DNA of 64,000 bases from Butyriboletus loyo (taxonomy: Eukaryota > Basidiomycota > Agaricomycetes > Boletales > Boletaceae). Positions 62,145 to 64,000 of this stretch are shown here, piece by piece (position 1 is the stretch's first letter; each line of letters starts with the position of its first letter). The stretch is from the NCBI GenBank assembly GCA_038093515.1, contig JBBPSI010000047.1, positions 1-64,000 of the forward strand, in the 5' to 3' direction. Both the position numbers and the translations under genes were made by a program. The notes under the pieces are model-generated. The model did no database searches. It was not told the origin of the DNA and worked only from the letters and a program-made list of their open reading frames with translations.

Positions 62145-64000
62145 TCAAAGCACATCCAGTGTGCGTACGCGATCTATCAGCCTGTTCAACACTGTCGGGT
62201 TGATCTCCTCTACCTGGACCGTGATCAGACTCTCCGCAGCCACCCTCCTGTACTCTTCCACATTTTGGCGCGTTGGCGTAAATAACAGCGCACCGAACGG
62301 TTGCCTTAGTCGAGCGATGAGTTGCAGTGCTTGCTTTTGCCTGTCCTCCAGCGACACGGAGATAGGGGATACGAGAGATGCTGTGTCTCGAGATGTGGCG
62401 AGGCGTGCACCAAACGGCCAGCCAAAGCGGGCGCCGAGGCGCGATCCACGTGTTTGGTTGGCTACTAAGGTGATATTAACAGGACCTCGCGAAGAAGACT
62501 GGTTGTTAGAGTTTTCCTCAGGAATTGTCTCCATGATATTTCCAACAGGCTGTCGGTCGAGCAGGAAGTCAGTCCAAGGGTGGACAAGAATCAGAGAATT
62601 CAATCGGGAGAGATCTTCTGTAGTCCGAATCTCTATAGTCCCGAGAGCGTCCGCCTTTGCACTAAACACATGTCCCGACGCCGATACATGTCCGAGTTTG
62701 AAAGTAAGGCATGGAAGCTTCATCCGTTGCCCCGCGAACGACGGCACGGAGAGCTCATTCAGGCGGTCATGCAATTTCATGACCTTGGTGAGATCGAGTG
62801 AAGCACGCAATCCAGCAGTGATCACGTCCATTTCGGCAGGTTGGATGGTAGGCGGAATATGTGTTGTTGGCAACTGGCTGAAGACAGTAATACTGGCAGG
62901 GAGACAGCTATTAAAGCTGCCAGATCTCCCTTCCCACGCAAGGATGCTTGTGTCTCCAGAGCTCATGAGTAGCTGTGCCAGGAGTCGCCCAAGCGCCTGA
63001 TCCCCCTCACCATATACAATCGGCATAGGGACGGAAAATATCCCAAGTAACGAGTATGCTGCATCCTCGACAAGCGTTGTCCGTCGTTCTGAAGCTAGAC
63101 ACAGCTTTTTCCGTATGTCATCTAGGCCCGGTCGGAGTGCCATCAATGCTCGTGCAGAGACACCAGTTGCTTCCTCCATCTCCGATATGATCTCCAGCGA
63201 CTCCTTGTGGTTGGGAATGTTGAGGTTCATGTACAGCGTCCAGTCTTCATTGTAGAATCGGACCACCTTGGAGGCATGATATTCCTGGAATGTCCAGGCA
63301 CGGGTATTCCATATGCTTCTCACTAGATCTCCACGCCGCGATGGAGACCGAACGCCACGAAGGAGGACGATTGTCACGGCAGAACCTTGATACCACTTGA
63401 ACATGGCCACCATAGCCTCTTGGAGCACGACGTGATCCGCCTTGTTGATACAACACGTGTCACTCCATGCCCAATGCAACCCGGCATTCAACACAATCTT
63501 GCAAAACATTTGTAACTTGTTATGGGTGAGAGATTCGTCGAGATGGTACACCACAATGCGAATGACTTTGTCGAACAGAGGTTCGTTGTCTTCCCACTTG
63601 TGTGAAAACATGGCATAACGATAGTACTGGCTAACCTTATGCTCGATGCGAGCATGGTCGATTTGAGTCGTCATGGAGGATACCAACTCTCTGAAGACTG
63701 GGAGTGATTCGAATGCGGCAGCTTGTTCTGACTTGTTGAAAAGGCGGCCAGAGACGGTGTTAATTAGAACACGTGGTGTATCACGAATGGTATCCAGAAT
63801 AGCCGTGCGGATTGCCGCTTTCGTATCTCTCGGATGCATATACTGCTGATGATATGCTGGGGTACTGGATAAGTAGATAAACGTCGACACGATGTCGTTG
63901 CGCTCACCGCGAATGTCTAGGTCAGGTGACTGGGATATCTTCGAGAGCATTGACTCGAATGCATCTATTGCATTCTCATAGTTTCCCGCCTGGTGAAGAG
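62145..64000 (-). CDS. HET-domain protein with TPR upstream (5' end outside window)
   Basis: Open to the right edge, about 618 codons. It enters the window in a TPR helix (H-Q-A-G-N-Y-E-N-A-I-D-A-F). The HET domain follows, the module of fungal heterokaryon-incompatibility and cell-death proteins: Y-A-M-F-S-H-K-W-E-D-N-E-P, W-S-D-T-C-C-I-N-K-A-D, L-L-R-G-V, and N-T-R-A-W-T-F-Q-E-Y-H with R-F-Y-N-E-D-W. The HET C-terminal flank reads E-D-A-A-Y-S-L-L-G-I-F-S-V-P-M-P-I-V-Y-G-E-G. A C-terminal region of about 250 residues is unnamed. No stop or frameshift seen. Related Agaricomycete proteins carry WD40 and TPR N-terminal to HET, and the broken paralogue at 36790-39445 shows that order. The intact gene probably carries WD40 outside the window. 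Confidence 0.9.
   Translation of the reverse strand, partial: LHQAGNYENAIDAFESMLSKISQSPDLDIRGERNDIVSTFIYLSSTPAYHQQYMHPRDTKAAIRTAILDTIRDTPRVLINTVSGRLFNKSEQAAAFESLPVFRELVSSMTTQIDHARIEHKVSQYYRYAMFSHKWEDNEPLFDKVIRIVVYHLDESLTHNKLQMFCKIVLNAGLHWAWSDTCCINKADHVVLQEAMVAMFKWYQGSAVTIVLLRGVRSPSRRGDLVRSIWNTRAWTFQEYHASKVVRFYNEDWTLYMNLNIPNHKESLEIISEMEEATGVSARALMALRPGLDDIRKKLCLASERRTTLVEDAAYSLLGIFSVPMPIVYGEGDQALGRLLAQLLMSSGDTSILAWEGRSGSFNSCLPASITVFSQLPTTHIPPTIQPAEMDVITAGLRASLDLTKVMKLHDRLNELSVPSFAGQRMKLPCLTFKLGHVSASGHVFSAKADALGTIEIRTTEDLSRLNSLILVHPWTDFLLDRQPVGNIMETIPEENSNNQSSSRGPVNITLVANQTRGSRLGARFGWPFGARLATSRDTASLVSPISVSLEDRQKQALQLIARLRQPFGALLFTPTRQNVEEYRRVAAESLITVQVEEINPTVLNRLIDRVRTLDVL

Noticed and set aside
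62017..63000. Plus-strand frame of 327 codons
   Set aside because: Antisense of the HET gene. The minus strand has an unbroken 618-codon frame with clear HET motifs.

Overview
The window is nuclear DNA of a filamentous basidiomycete (Agaricomycetes). Short introns (about 45-80 nt, GT..AG) interrupt almost every gene. Genes are tightly packed on both strands. Two gene families typical of mushroom-forming fungi are present: giant TPR-CHAT proteins and WD40-TPR-HET proteins. A Boletales-like origin is a guess from those families and is not shown by the sequence. Gene models were spliced by hand from reading frame, splice signals and family similarity, so outer exon ends are less certain than core exons.

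Layout. 1-1527 (minus): a secreted precursor whose 37-residue repeats are separated by Lys-Arg, probably a Kex2-processed repeat protein, cut by the left edge. About 2170-9960: a 4-kb tandem duplication, each copy carrying an intact DHA1-type MFS transporter. 10454-14648: an uncertain small gene and the AAA ATPase Afg2/Drg1. 14649-18567: almost gene-free. 18568-28085: housekeeping genes (ATP synthase subunit f, CAAX protease Rce1, a CCDC137-like nuclear protein, an MCT-type transporter, EB1, an F-box-like protein, a small Ser-rich protein). 30034-35463: a WDR7/rabconnectin-3-beta homologue. 36790-43349: a decayed WD40-TPR-HET gene followed by an intact TPR-CHAT protein. 44196-57108 (all minus): GH20 hexosaminidase, a very large SUV39/Clr4-type H3K9 methyltransferase, and a chitin synthase. 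57408-60481: a small membrane protein and a short-chain dehydrogenase. 62145-64000 (minus): an intact HET-domain gene that runs off the right edge.

How the parts fit. Chitin synthase and hexosaminidase both act on chitin at the cell wall. The HET gene, its broken paralogue and the TPR-CHAT gene look like a recognition or cell-death neighbourhood, since each couples repeat sensor modules to a suspected death effector. The most unusual locus is the Kex2-type repeat precursor at the left edge, which would release several identical Asp/His/Tyr-rich 35-residue peptides.
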